A program made the translations under genes and the position numbers. A DNA stretch of 38,668 bases, from positions 1-38,668 of the forward strand of contig JAUHYI010000045.1 of the NCBI GenBank assembly GCA_030426385.1, read 5' to 3'. Shown piece by piece: positions 1 through 8,562 of this stretch (position 1 is its first letter; each line of letters starts with the position of its first letter). The notes beneath the pieces were generated by a model. That model was not told the DNA's origin and made no database searches. It saw only the letters and a program-made list of their open reading frames with translations. This stretch comes from Phycisphaerae bacterium (GTDB lineage: Bacteria; Planctomycetota; Phycisphaerae; Phycisphaerales; Phycisphaeraceae).

Positions 1-108
1 ATCAAACAGTGCCGCCGCGTCGCCACGCGTTATGAGAAGAAAGCCATCAACTTCCTCAGCTTCGCCTGGCTGGCCGCTGGCGTCACCGCGAAAATTGAAT
101 GTCCGTAG
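1..108 (+). pseudogene. 3' end of an IS5-like transposase (partial, cut by window edge)
   Basis: An open frame runs from the first base to a TAG at 106-108 and encodes 35 residues. The peptide has the RVATRYEKKAINFLSFAWLA pattern at its core, which resembles the C-terminal end of IS5-superfamily DDE transposases, where a basic R-YEK stretch precedes a short hydrophobic helix. Only the tail is present, so neither the catalytic residues nor the left end of the element can be judged. I see no clear terminal inverted repeat between the stop and the next gene. It could be an intact insertion sequence extending left of the window or a remnant. Confidence 0.6.
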
Positions 109-128
109 CAGCTAGCACGCGGCGGAGA

Positions 129-152
129 AATGTTCAATGTTTGTTTAACATT
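129..152. promoter_or_regulatory. candidate operator upstream of the XRE/S24 repressor gene
   Basis: AATGTT at 129-134 is exactly the reverse complement of AACATT at 147-152, and a further AATGTT lies between them at 137-142 (shared bases AATGTTT at 136-142). The site ends 27 bp before the repressor start codon. Spaced half-sites of this kind are what an autoregulating CI/LexA-like dimer would bind. Function is inferred; no matching copy was spotted in the phage-like region to the right. Confidence 0.35.
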
Positions 153-179
153 TGCCCCTCATTTTGGCACAACTGAACC

Positions 180-1103
180 ATGCACCGCCTCGCAGACCTT
201 ATCACCACCCGACGACACGAACTCAAACTCACCGCCATCTCCGTGGCCAGGGCGGCGGGCGTCACGCGCAGCTATCTTTCCATGATCGAAAACAGCAAGG
301 TCGCCCACCCGCCTTCGGAAGCGGTTCTTCAACGGCTACAACTCGCACTGCAACTCGACAACAACGAACTGCTCGATGCGGCGGCATGGGAGCGCACCCC
401 CGATTCGATACGCCAACAACTCGACCATACCCAGCAGCAAGTTCAACTCAGCAAAAAATTGGCTGACTGGCTCCGCAACAACACCGACAAACAAAACACT
501 CGGCTCGGTGCCCGTGATTTGGATGCCCTGTTTGCCAGTGGCGAACTCACCAAGCGCATCGCCCAAATACTCACGCACAGCAACACAAGCGCGACATACA
601 ATCGCGAACAATCCCGGTCTAGCAAATCATCCCAACCTGCAACCAGTCCGCCACACAATCACAGCGATGATGAACCACCCCTGTTGCAACACCTCGTCTC
701 GGCCACGCTTCCACTGATCAATCTCGTACCGGCAGGCACACCCACCGACTTCACCGATCTGGATTACCCCGCGCGCATCGCTGACGACTATTTGCCACGT
801 CCGGCTGACATCGATGACCCCGATGCGTTTGCCGCTCGCATCGTCGGGCAATCCATGGTGCCGGACTACCAACCCAATGACCTTGTTGTTTTTTCGCCCC
901 AGGCTGAAACACCCGATGGTTGTGACTGTTTCGTCAGGCTTGAGCCTGAGCATCATGTCACATTCAAACGCATTTTTTTCGAAGACGAGGGCAACATCAT
1001 TCGCCTCGTCCCGATCAACCCGAACTACAAAACCCAACGCGTCCCCCGCGAACAAATCGCAGGCCTCTACCGCGCCGTCTGGAAAATGCAACGCCTCACC
1101 TAA
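180..1103 (+). CDS. XRE-family repressor with LexA-like S24 peptidase domain
   Basis: The 307-residue protein has an N-terminal helix-turn-helix of the XRE/Cro type (about residues 8-65, with the GVTRSYLSMIEN recognition-helix pattern) and a C-terminal S24 self-cleavage domain. The S24 domain shows the nucleophile in GQSMVP (Ser225) and the general-base lysine in VTFKRI (Lys263). An Ala185-Gly186 pair in LVPAGTP is a plausible autocleavage site. The linker (about 90-170) is polar and rich in Ser, Pro, His and Asp. Family members are phage-type or SOS-linked repressors that cleave themselves when RecA filaments form. The gene stands alone beside a transposase remnant. It may be a relic of a mobile element or a chromosomal stress regulator, and could govern the phage-like block 25 kb away, but no shared operator was found. 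The start is the first ATG; no good Shine-Dalgarno is visible. Confidence 0.85.
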   Translation: MHRLADLITTRRHELKLTAISVARAAGVTRSYLSMIENSKVAHPPSEAVLQRLQLALQLDNNELLDAAAWERTPDSIRQQLDHTQQQVQLSKKLADWLRNNTDKQNTRLGARDLDALFASGELTKRIAQILTHSNTSATYNREQSRSSKSSQPATSPPHNHSDDEPPLLQHLVSATLPLINLVPAGTPTDFTDLDYPARIADDYLPRPADIDDPDAFAARIVGQSMVPDYQPNDLVVFSPQAETPDGCDCFVRLEPEHHVTFKRIFFEDEGNIIRLVPINPNYKTQRVPREQIAGLYRAVWKMQRLT

Positions 1104-1124
1104 CCCCCCCCCCCACATTTCCCC
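1104..1124. repeat. C-rich tract directly after a stop codon (recurrent motif, copy 1)
   Basis: Eleven C residues, then ACATTT, then CCCC, begin at the first base after the TAA of the XRE/S24 gene. The same arrangement recurs after other stop codons in the window (30936, and on the minus strand below 23526). Confidence 0.7.
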
Positions 1125-1177
1125 ATCATCACTGGTACGGGGGTACGGGCTTCATTACATTTTCGGGCGTGGTTTCC

Positions 1178-1254
1178 CGTTAGCCGCCGCCCTTGGGCGG
1201 CGCGAGGCCGTCAATAACCCTGACACTCGCGCCGCCCAAGGGCGGCGGCTAACG
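1178..1254. repeat. inverted repeat element with perfect 29-bp arms
   Basis: The arms 1178-1206 and 1226-1254 are exact reverse complements over 29 bp and enclose a 19-bp loop. Each arm is itself partly palindromic around CGCCCTTGGGCG. A related, less perfect copy lies at 19931-20008. It sits between convergent genes and would form a very stable hairpin in RNA from either strand, so it may be a REP/MITE-like dispersed repeat and may act as a terminator. Confidence 0.8.
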
Positions 1255-1323
1255 CGCGGGTTCTAAACGGGATTACAAATACCCGTGACTCCCGCTTGTG
1301 TCTTATCACCACCCCACCACTTC

Positions 1324-3519
1324 TCAACTCTCTATCAATCGCAACACGCGCAGCACCTCGGCCACGCTCCATGCCTGGGCGATACAACCCACGGGTCGAT
1401 GCGGTGCGGCAGCTTCATGAATTTCATGCAACTGTCCCAAGCCTTCGCCACTGATCTGATCCAGCAACGGCTTGATCGCTTCAAATGCTTCTTCTCGTGC
1501 GCTGCTTGAAAATTTACCCACGCGCAACACGGCTTCCGCATAGGGGCCGATCAACCAAGGCCACACTGTGCCCTGATGATAGGCCTCGTCACGATGGAAC
1601 ATGTCGCCCGTGTAATACGGATGATACGCAGGATCATTTTCCGGCAAGGTGCGCAATCCGTAGGGCGTCAGCAATTGCTCGCGTACCGCATTAACCACCT
1701 GCACCTGCTTGGTCCGCGGCAACGGCGAGTACGGCAAACTCGCCGCAAAAATCTGGTTTGGTCGTAATGTTTTATCCGGGTATTCCACACCTTCTTCATC
1801 AGACCAGACATGATCAATCAAGTAACCCAGACCATCATCGAAAAACACTTTGGTAAACGCGCGTTTCGATCGTTGGGCCAATCGCGTGTAATGGTCTGCC
1901 GACGATTTATCGAATGACTTCACGCGCTCGGCCATACCCACCAGCGCGTTATACCACAGCGCATTAATTTCCACTGCTTTTCCATGCCGTGGCGTAAACA
2001 CCACATCACCGCATGCCGCATCCATCCACGTCAATTGCGTGTTCACATTACCCGCAGCAATCAGGCCGTCCCCCGCCGCGTGAATATTCCCATGCGTCCC
2101 GCGAATATACGCATCCACAATGCCACGCACCGTCTGACTCAACCAGCCTTGCCAAGCCTCATCGTCTTGCGTCGCACTGTAGTATTCCATCGCCGCATTC
2201 ACGAACCACAGACTCGCGTCCACCGTGTTGTAATGCGCGCCCTGTTCGTCGTAATCATCAAACCGATTTGGAATCAGCCCATCATCCATCGCGTTCGCAA
2301 AGGTTTGCAATGTTTGTCGAGCTTCATCGAATCGACCCGTGCACAACAACAAACCGGGCAACGCAATAAATGTGTCGCGCCCCCAATCGGCAAACCATGG
2401 ATAACCCGCCAAAATCGTCGACAATGATTTCCCACGAATGGCCCGATCCACCACAAAATCATCCGCGGCCATCACCAGAGTCGGCTTAACCTCTGCATGT
2501 TCATCAGCGCCCGAAGCCTCCAGCATCGCATCAAGATGGGCCACGCGCCGATCGCGACTCGCCTCCCAGGCATCCGGCGCAACGGCTTGATCACCCAACC
2601 CCACCGTCAAGGTCATGTCATGTTGAGGCAATTTTCGCAACGTCCATTCAAACGCGCCGGGCACAAAATAATCTTCATGATCACCCTGTCCGCGTTCGTT
2701 GTCGGCTGGATAATACGCGCGATGCCACCAGTCCGGCTTCGTATCAAAACGTGCATCAGGACCGTGTAATGTCACGGCCATATCGCCTCGCTTAGCACGC
2801 AACACCTGGCCATCATCATCGGTTTCAAATCCCGGTGCGGCGCCATATCCCTCTTGTTGCAACGCATGAAAATCACGCAGCGTGATCATCGGCTGCACCC
2901 GAAATTTCATCGTCGGCATTTCATCCACATCGCAATTCACCCGCAACGAATAACGCACCGTCGCCGCCCCACCACCCCCCCCACTTTCCCCCGCCACATT
3001 TTCCCCCGCTTTTTCGCCCGCATCGTTCGCGCCAGTCGCTCCATCCTGACCCGGTTTCCAATGCACATGTAATTCGCGACGCAATTCAAAAATCCGCCAG
3101 CGATAGGTCCACACCGCCGACTCGCCTTTTTCAAACGAGCACAGCATTTCATGCCCCGACGGCGCCAACACCACATCACCCTGATCGTTATGAAACAGAC
3201 AGTTTGAAAATTCAATCGTGTGCTGACCGTCCGGCCAATCAATAACCAGTTGCTCAAACAATTGATTCAACGCCACAATCCGACCCACCGGCGGGCGCGT
3301 CGCGGCCACCAGCAATCCGTGGTACCGCCGTGTGTTCACCCCTGGCAACGTTCCCATCGCATACGCACCCACGCCACTGGTTAACAACCATTCACGATGC
3401 AACGCTCCCATCGGATCGAAACCCTTTTCGAGTTCGACGCGGTGGGTCGTCCATTCTGATACAGCAGTCGCGGTGGGATTCACATGATTCTCGCTGATAT
3501 TATCGGATTCAAAACTCAA
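1324..3519 (-). CDS. glycogen debranching enzyme (amylo-alpha-1,6-glucosidase, GH133-like)
   Basis: The 731-residue protein matches the archaeal/bacterial single-function debranching family, which hydrolyses alpha-1,6-linked glucose branches of glycogen in the cytoplasm. The N-terminal domain carries EWLLTSGVGAYAMGT and NTRRYHGLLVA. The C-terminal (alpha/alpha)6 domain carries FADWGRDTFIALPGL (near residue 378), the Asn/Asp-rich IPNRFDDY segment, and DMFHRDEAYHQGTVWPWLIG near the C-terminus. The longest frame opens with TTG at 3519; GTG at 3483 has a purine-rich GAGAA a few bases ahead and is a good alternative start. Residues about 160-190 form an Ala/Gly/Glu-rich insert containing five glycines. 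It is encoded by the same G-tract motif found between genes elsewhere, so the tract seems to have been absorbed into the reading frame. It lies 52 bp downstream of mraY on the same strand. Confidence 0.9.
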   Translation of the reverse strand: MSFESDNISENHVNPTATAVSEWTTHRVELEKGFDPMGALHREWLLTSGVGAYAMGTLPGVNTRRYHGLLVAATRPPVGRIVALNQLFEQLVIDWPDGQHTIEFSNCLFHNDQGDVVLAPSGHEMLCSFEKGESAVWTYRWRIFELRRELHVHWKPGQDGATGANDAGEKAGENVAGESGGGGGAATVRYSLRVNCDVDEMPTMKFRVQPMITLRDFHALQQEGYGAAPGFETDDDGQVLRAKRGDMAVTLHGPDARFDTKPDWWHRAYYPADNERGQGDHEDYFVPGAFEWTLRKLPQHDMTLTVGLGDQAVAPDAWEASRDRRVAHLDAMLEASGADEHAEVKPTLVMAADDFVVDRAIRGKSLSTILAGYPWFADWGRDTFIALPGLLLCTGRFDEARQTLQTFANAMDDGLIPNRFDDYDEQGAHYNTVDASLWFVNAAMEYYSATQDDEAWQGWLSQTVRGIVDAYIRGTHGNIHAAGDGLIAAGNVNTQLTWMDAACGDVVFTPRHGKAVEINALWYNALVGMAERVKSFDKSSADHYTRLAQRSKRAFTKVFFDDGLGYLIDHVWSDEEGVEYPDKTLRPNQIFAASLPYSPLPRTKQVQVVNAVREQLLTPYGLRTLPENDPAYHPYYTGDMFHRDEAYHQGTVWPWLIGPYAEAVLRVGKFSSSAREEAFEAIKPLLDQISGEGLGQLHEIHEAAAPHRPVGCIAQAWSVAEVLRVLRLIES

Positions 3520-3571
3520 AATTCCGATCGCCTGACACGATCAAAACCGTACCTCTCTCATCGCTCAATTA

Positions 3572-4798
3572 TCATCGCAACTTGATCGTCGCCAGTGCGA
3601 TTGCCACCAACACAGCTGTGATCAACCAGAATCGCACCACCACTTGTTGTTCTGTCCAACCGCACAAATGAAAATGGTGATGTATCGGCGCGCATTTAAA
3701 CACGCGTTTTCCCTTGGTCGCTTTGAAATACCCCACCTGAATAATCACCGACATCGCTTCCATCACAAACACACCGCCGATAATCAGCAACAAAAATTCT
3801 TGGCGAATGACCACCGCGATATACCCTATCAATCCACCCAGCGGCAATGATCCCGTGTCTCCCATGAACACCTGCGCCGGCGAACAGTTGAACCACAAGA
3901 AACCCAAACACGCCCCCACCATCGCGCCGGCCACCACCGCCAACTCATCGCTTTCATAAATGAACGGCACCAACAAATGTTGCGCCAACACAAAATTATT
4001 ATCCGAGCTCACATAACCGGCGATCAGTGACAGTACTAAAAACGCAAACGCCACGATCACCATCACCCCACTCGCCAAACCATCCATGCCGTCTGTCAGG
4101 TTCACCGCATTCGACGACCCGGTAATCACCACCATCGTCAACAACACAAACGGCCACGTCCCCAACACGATCAAATTCGGCGACGGCACATATTTTCCCA
4201 AATCCACATCAAACACCCACGTCTTCGCCAACGGCAACGTCAACGCATGGCTCATGTCGCTGATCTGATCAATAAAATCCAGATTGAAATCTGCAAATTT
4301 ATTGGCCCCGTGATTCTGAATAAAAATACCCAGCAATAACGCCAAACCTAATTGCCCCAGAAATTTTTCCCACGTATATAACCCTTCACGCGATCCCGGC
4401 TTTCGCCTGGCTGACGTTAGTTTCAGCCAATCATCCGTGCCCCCCAACACGCTCAACCACACCAGACACACCAGCGCCATCAAAATGTAATAGCTGCCCA
4501 GATCCGCCAGCAATAGCGTCGACACCAGAATCGCCCCACCAATCAACAACCCGCCCATCGTCGGCGTGTTGGCCTTCTGTTTCATCAACTGATCCAGATC
4601 CGCGTGATAAAACACTGGGTTATCGCCGATTTTTTGTTTCACCAACCAACGAATCGTCCGTCGGCCGAACATGGCCACGAATGCAAAACTAAAAACGATC
4701 GCCAACACCGCACGGAATTCCGCATAGGTAAACACGCGCATGAAACTCAACGTTTCCGGATACATCCGCCGCAAATTTTCGACCAACAAATAAATCAT
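3572..4798 (-). CDS. mraY: phospho-N-acetylmuramoyl-pentapeptide-transferase
   Basis: MraY transfers phospho-MurNAc-pentapeptide from UDP to undecaprenyl phosphate to make lipid I at the inner face of the cytoplasmic membrane. The 408-residue polytopic protein shows the diagnostic motifs in order: [12 protein letters not shown] (75-86), the paired aspartates in TDDWLK (122-123), [12 protein letters not shown] (233-244), [12 protein letters not shown] (311-322), and [11 protein letters not shown] (371-381). It is about 50 residues longer than the usual ~360; most of the excess is an extra-membrane insert around 160-212 between predicted helices. It lies 72 bp after murF on the same strand, matching the classic murE-murF-mraY order of cell-wall clusters. 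Confidence 0.96.
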   Translation of the reverse strand: MIYLLVENLRRMYPETLSFMRVFTYAEFRAVLAIVFSFAFVAMFGRRTIRWLVKQKIGDNPVFYHADLDQLMKQKANTPTMGGLLIGGAILVSTLLLADLGSYYILMALVCLVWLSVLGGTDDWLKLTSARRKPGSREGLYTWEKFLGQLGLALLLGIFIQNHGANKFADFNLDFIDQISDMSHALTLPLAKTWVFDVDLGKYVPSPNLIVLGTWPFVLLTMVVITGSSNAVNLTDGMDGLASGVMVIVAFAFLVLSLIAGYVSSDNNFVLAQHLLVPFIYESDELAVVAGAMVGACLGFLWFNCSPAQVFMGDTGSLPLGGLIGYIAVVIRQEFLLLIIGGVFVMEAMSVIIQVGYFKATKGKRVFKCAPIHHHFHLCGWTEQQVVVRFWLITAVLVAIALATIKLR

Positions 4799-4870
4799 AA
4801 AACCCGTCTATCCGTAAGCGCCCCCAACAAAAAATCAGTGTCATGCTACGCCGCGCCCCAGCACATCCTC

Positions 4871-6310
4871 TCATCCATCCCAACCTTTTAACAGTCGTTC
4901 CAACTGCATCGAGCGCGACCCTTTGATCAACACCACATCGCCGGGCCTGGCCTTTGCCGCTAATTTCGTCGGCAAGTCATCCGACCATGACGCATACGTA
5001 TCCACTCGTTCGCCGGGCCATTCTCTCAACAACGCTTCGGCCACATACAACGACATACGCCCGATCAACATCACATGTCCGATCGCGTCCGATCGACCCG
5101 CCAGATACCGCCCCACTTCGCGATGCAAATCGGGGCCATGCTCGCCCAGCTCACCCATGTCCCCCAACACCGCAATCCTCCCCCCACCCTCACCCCCACC
5201 TCCACCCCCATCGCCCGTTGGATATTCTGCCAACACATCCAGCGCTGCCTTCATCGCATCGGGATTCGCATTGTACGCATCATTCAGAATCGTCACACCC
5301 GCCCGCTGTTCAATTTGCATTCGCATCGACTCACCCACCGCACCGCACAGCCGCTGCGCAATCTTTTCATCATCCACACCCAGCACCCGCGCCACCGTCA
5401 CCGCAGCTGCCGCATTCGCGGCATTATGTCGGCCCAACATCGGCACAAAAAAATCACCCGTATCATTCACGCCAAACCGTACACCATCATCGCCCAGCGT
5501 CACCGACGTCGCGGCAAACCGATGCGCCGCACGATCGCCTGGCAAATACGCATCCACCAATGACTCATCCGTAGGCACCACCACGCAACCCCCTTCAGCC
5601 ACCGTACCAAACAATTGTGATTTTTCCTGCGCGATCGCTTCCCGCGATCCCAGGTGCCCAATATGCGCGACCCCCACATTGGTCAGCACTGCCACGTCGG
5701 GCCGAAGTATTTTCGCCAACGGTGCAATTTCGCCCGCATGATTCATCCCTACCTCTGCCACCACAAACTCATGCTCAGGCCCAACCCCCAGAATCGTCAA
5801 CGGCACGCCGAGATGATTGTTAAAACTTTTCGGACTCTGGTGCCCCGAACTATCCGCATCACCCAACACCTGATGAATCAACCGACGCGTGGTTGTTTTA
5901 CCCGCTGAGCCCGTGACCGCGATCACCTGGCACCCGCGCTTGGCCAACTCATCGCGATACATCGATGCCAGTTTTTGCAGCGCCACCAATGTGTCGTCCA
6001 CCACCAGCACCGGCACCGCTGCACCGATATTCATCGCTGCCACGGCATCGCACCCCCGCTTATCGATCATGACCATCACTGCCCCCCCCACTACTCCACC
6101 CACCACCCCACCCACCGCCCCATCCCCGATGGCCTGCTTCACAAAATCATGGCCATCGAATCGTTCGCCCCGCAGTGCTACAAATACACGACCCGTGCAA
6201 TTGGCCCGGCTATCCGTCTCGATACCCGACGCGCGCAATTCACCGCTTGGCTCAATCAGCCATGTCCCGTTCAGCGCGCGTTGCCATTGTTCCACCTGCC
6301 AAAAACTCAT
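4871..6310 (-). CDS. murF: UDP-N-acetylmuramoyl-tripeptide--D-alanyl-D-alanine ligase
   Basis: MurF adds D-Ala-D-Ala to UDP-MurNAc-tripeptide with ATP, the last cytoplasmic precursor step. The 479-residue protein (start at ATG 6310, MSFWQVEQW) has the N-terminal uridine-binding domain with ETDSRANCTGRVFVALRGER (31-50), the P-loop VTGSAGKTTT (132-141), SFNNHLGVPLT (162-172), and the ligase motif ILNDAYNANPDAMKAAL. The reading frame extends upstream to about 6367, but that part is low-complexity G-tract translation, so 6310 is preferred. Two glycine-rich stretches are unusual for MurF: a GGVV repeat near 67-77 and a GDGGGGGGEGGGR loop near 385. The gap to murE is 193 nt, long for a mur pair. 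Confidence 0.95.
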   Translation of the reverse strand: MSFWQVEQWQRALNGTWLIEPSGELRASGIETDSRANCTGRVFVALRGERFDGHDFVKQAIGDGAVGGVVGGVVGGAVMVMIDKRGCDAVAAMNIGAAVPVLVVDDTLVALQKLASMYRDELAKRGCQVIAVTGSAGKTTTRRLIHQVLGDADSSGHQSPKSFNNHLGVPLTILGVGPEHEFVVAEVGMNHAGEIAPLAKILRPDVAVLTNVGVAHIGHLGSREAIAQEKSQLFGTVAEGGCVVVPTDESLVDAYLPGDRAAHRFAATSVTLGDDGVRFGVNDTGDFFVPMLGRHNAANAAAAVTVARVLGVDDEKIAQRLCGAVGESMRMQIEQRAGVTILNDAYNANPDAMKAALDVLAEYPTGDGGGGGGEGGGRIAVLGDMGELGEHGPDLHREVGRYLAGRSDAIGHVMLIGRMSLYVAEALLREWPGERVDTYASWSDDLPTKLAAKARPGDVVLIKGSRSMQLERLLKGWDG

Positions 6311-6503
6311 GATGTCATCATCATCGGACAATGACCACATTCGAGTGCAAATCACGCCCCCCCCCACATCCCCAACGCCCCCCCACTCTTCCCTACGCCT
6401 CCCTCATGCCTTCCCCTCACGTCTTCTCCCCATGCCCCACACCCATGCCCGCTATGCTCGCCATACTCGCAATGCTTGCGCCGCCAATAATCCATCTGGG
6501 CCG
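6311..6503. other. G-rich murE-murF spacer (sense strand minus)
   Basis: The spacer is C-rich on the plus strand, hence G-rich in the mur mRNA. It contains C9-ACAT-CCCC at 6357-6373 and C7-ACT from 6378, both variants of the recurrent tract. No open frame in it looks like a gene. It would place G-runs upstream of murF and downstream of murE in the transcript. Confidence 0.6.
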
Positions 6504-8084
6504 TCACGAAATAGCTTGTGATGATCGCCGCGCCGCCAGCACAGCCGCGGCTTGTTCGCGGTCATCGAAATGCCGTTTGGTCGTGCCAACGATCTGGTAA
6601 TCCTCATGCCCCTTGCCCGCGATCACCACCACATCATGCCGACCAGCCTGACCGATCGCCCACGCAATCGCCTCGGCTCGATCCGGTTCCACACGAACCG
6701 CGCTTAACTTCTCCGCTGGCACACCCGCACGCACATCTTCAATAATCGCATCCGGGTTTTCAGTGCGCGGGTTGTCCGACGTGATCACCACGCGATCCGA
6801 CCAACGACTAGCCACCGCCGCCATCTTCGGCCGTTTCGTTTTATCACGATCACCGCCACAACCAAACACACAAATCAATCGCCCGCTCGTCAACGGCCGC
6901 AATGCCTGCAACACATTGTCCAGCGCATCATGCGTGTGCGCATAATCCACCAACACCACCGGGTCGGTCGTCGCATGCTCGCCGCGCACAATTTCCAATC
7001 GGCCCGGCACTGATGGACAGCTCGCCAACCCCTGACGCAAGGGTTTGCTATCCGGCAAAATCACGTTCGCCACAGCCACCGCCTGCAGCGCATTGGCCAC
7101 GTTGTGCCGACCGATCAACGGCAAATCCAATTCCAGACTACCCCATGGCCCATCAAAAACCACGCGGCTATGATCGGCCGCCAATTCCACGATACGACCG
7201 TAACACGACAAGGCATGCTCGTCTGCGACCGGTTGCACATCCGATTCCGCCACCCCTTCGGGCGCTTTGGTCCCCACCCTTGTTTCGATCACGCGTGCCT
7301 TTGAATCCTGCAGCATCCGCGCGGCGTTGGCATCATCCATGTTCACCACCGCCCACGACCGCTCGTTCAACCCCGCAAACAGCAGCGCTTTGGCCGCCGC
7401 ATAATTGTCCATCGTCTCGTGATAGTCCAGATGATCGCCCGTCAGATTTGTAAACACCGCCACATCAAAATCCAAACCTGACACGCGCCCCTGATGCAGC
7501 GCGTGGCTGGACACTTCCATCACCGCAGCCCGACATCCATTGTCCTGCATCGCCACCAAGGCACGAACCATATCGATCACACCCGGCGTCGTCAGCGATG
7601 CGGTCTGTCGTGTCTTGCCATCATCGATCACAATCGTGCCGATCATCCCGCACGCCACGCCGCCGTTTTGTAACAGATGTTGGATGAGGTATGCCGTGGT
7701 GGTTTTTCCATTGGTCCCCGTGACGCCGATCAGCTTCATCGCCTCGGGCTTGAATTGAAAAAACCGCCGTGCTAATTCCGCGATCAAGGCCACGTCAACC
7801 GATTCGGCATGAACCCATGTCACCCCATGCGGCAAGGTGGCCGCATCGATCCCCACATCCTCGGGCATGGCCGCAGCCACGATCACCGTCGCGCCTCGAT
7901 CCAGCGCATCGCCGATGAATGAACGGCCGTCCGATCCGCTGCCCAACCGCGCGACGAACGCAGCGCCGGGCTCAACGCGCCGCGAGTCGTCGAGAAAATC
8001 AGTCGGCACCACCGCACCATCACCGTGGGCCAGGGTGAGCTTCAGTCCAGCAATCCAGTTTGACACATTTATGGTTGTTGACAT
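6504..8084 (-). CDS. murE: UDP-N-acetylmuramoyl-L-alanyl-D-glutamate--2,6-diaminopimelate ligase
   Basis: MurE adds the third stem-peptide residue to UDP-MurNAc-L-Ala-D-Glu in the cytoplasm. The 526-residue protein has the P-loop VTGTNGKTTT (121-130), MEVSSHAL (189-196), TNLTGDHLDYH (212-222), and the YAAAK motif with the lysine that is carbamylated in Mur ligases (Lys232). It also has SDNPRTENP (436-444) and GKGHEDYQ (490-497). The DNPR tetrapeptide is the known determinant for meso-diaminopimelate rather than lysine. The gene is first in the minus-strand cluster murE-murF-mraY-debranching enzyme, with a 478-bp upstream region shared with the divergent PilZ/receiver gene. Confidence 0.96.
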   Translation of the reverse strand: MSTTINVSNWIAGLKLTLAHGDGAVVPTDFLDDSRRVEPGAAFVARLGSGSDGRSFIGDALDRGATVIVAAAMPEDVGIDAATLPHGVTWVHAESVDVALIAELARRFFQFKPEAMKLIGVTGTNGKTTTAYLIQHLLQNGGVACGMIGTIVIDDGKTRQTASLTTPGVIDMVRALVAMQDNGCRAAVMEVSSHALHQGRVSGLDFDVAVFTNLTGDHLDYHETMDNYAAAKALLFAGLNERSWAVVNMDDANAARMLQDSKARVIETRVGTKAPEGVAESDVQPVADEHALSCYGRIVELAADHSRVVFDGPWGSLELDLPLIGRHNVANALQAVAVANVILPDSKPLRQGLASCPSVPGRLEIVRGEHATTDPVVLVDYAHTHDALDNVLQALRPLTSGRLICVFGCGGDRDKTKRPKMAAVASRWSDRVVITSDNPRTENPDAIIEDVRAGVPAEKLSAVRVEPDRAEAIAWAIGQAGRHDVVVIAGKGHEDYQIVGTTKRHFDDREQAAAVLAARRSSQAIS

Positions 8085-8562
8085 TTCTATTCACTACGTT
8101 TCAAACGCCATCAGGGTCCACTATATTTCACGACATTTTTTTCGAGAGCGGATACCGCCTCGGTTCGAAGTCACCTGGGCCTCACTTGGAAGACCATGCC
8201 TGAGCCTAGCCTGAACTGCGTCTGAACTGCGGCTGGGCCTCGCATGGGCCACACCTGGCAACTTCCCGCTCATTAACCATGTATCGTCCAGTCAGGCCCA
8301 AACGCAAAAAACTTCGCCAAAATATTATCCCACACCGGACTAGTTTTAGCCCCACGATTCAACATAACTCACTGAAAACAAACACGTAAGACACACTTAA
8401 TCAATTGGCCCGGCTCATTTGCACCCTAAAACCAGCAAAAGGTGGTGCTGCGATACGTCGATAGAAATGAGAGAGGTTTAGGAACAGTTAACCGGAAAAC
8501 CCTTATCGCACGCCTTTTACGGCAAAACGACAGGCCCGGCAGTTAGATAACGAGAATGTCCC
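8085..8562. other. divergent intergenic region, murE / PilZ-receiver gene
   Basis: This 478-bp region separates two divergent genes and should hold both promoters. I see no convincing -35/-10 pair, tRNA, riboswitch or coding frame. A short tandem repeat occurs at about 8208-8233, where CTGAACTGCG appears twice, and CTGGGCCTC-like words recur near 8177 and 8234. The right part (8340-8450) is relatively AT-rich. Confidence 0.5.

Noticed and set aside
4923..5741. 272-codon plus-strand frame inside murF
   Set aside because: It lies antisense to a well-supported murF and has a Ser/Pro/Thr-rich composition without any motif.
8161..8172. GGTTCGAAGTC resembling a tRNA T-loop
   Set aside because: No acceptor stem, anticodon arm or CCA-compatible end can be folded around it.
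8085..8562. c-di-GMP riboswitch before the PilZ/receiver gene
   Set aside because: The conserved bases of GEMM-type riboswitches were not found.
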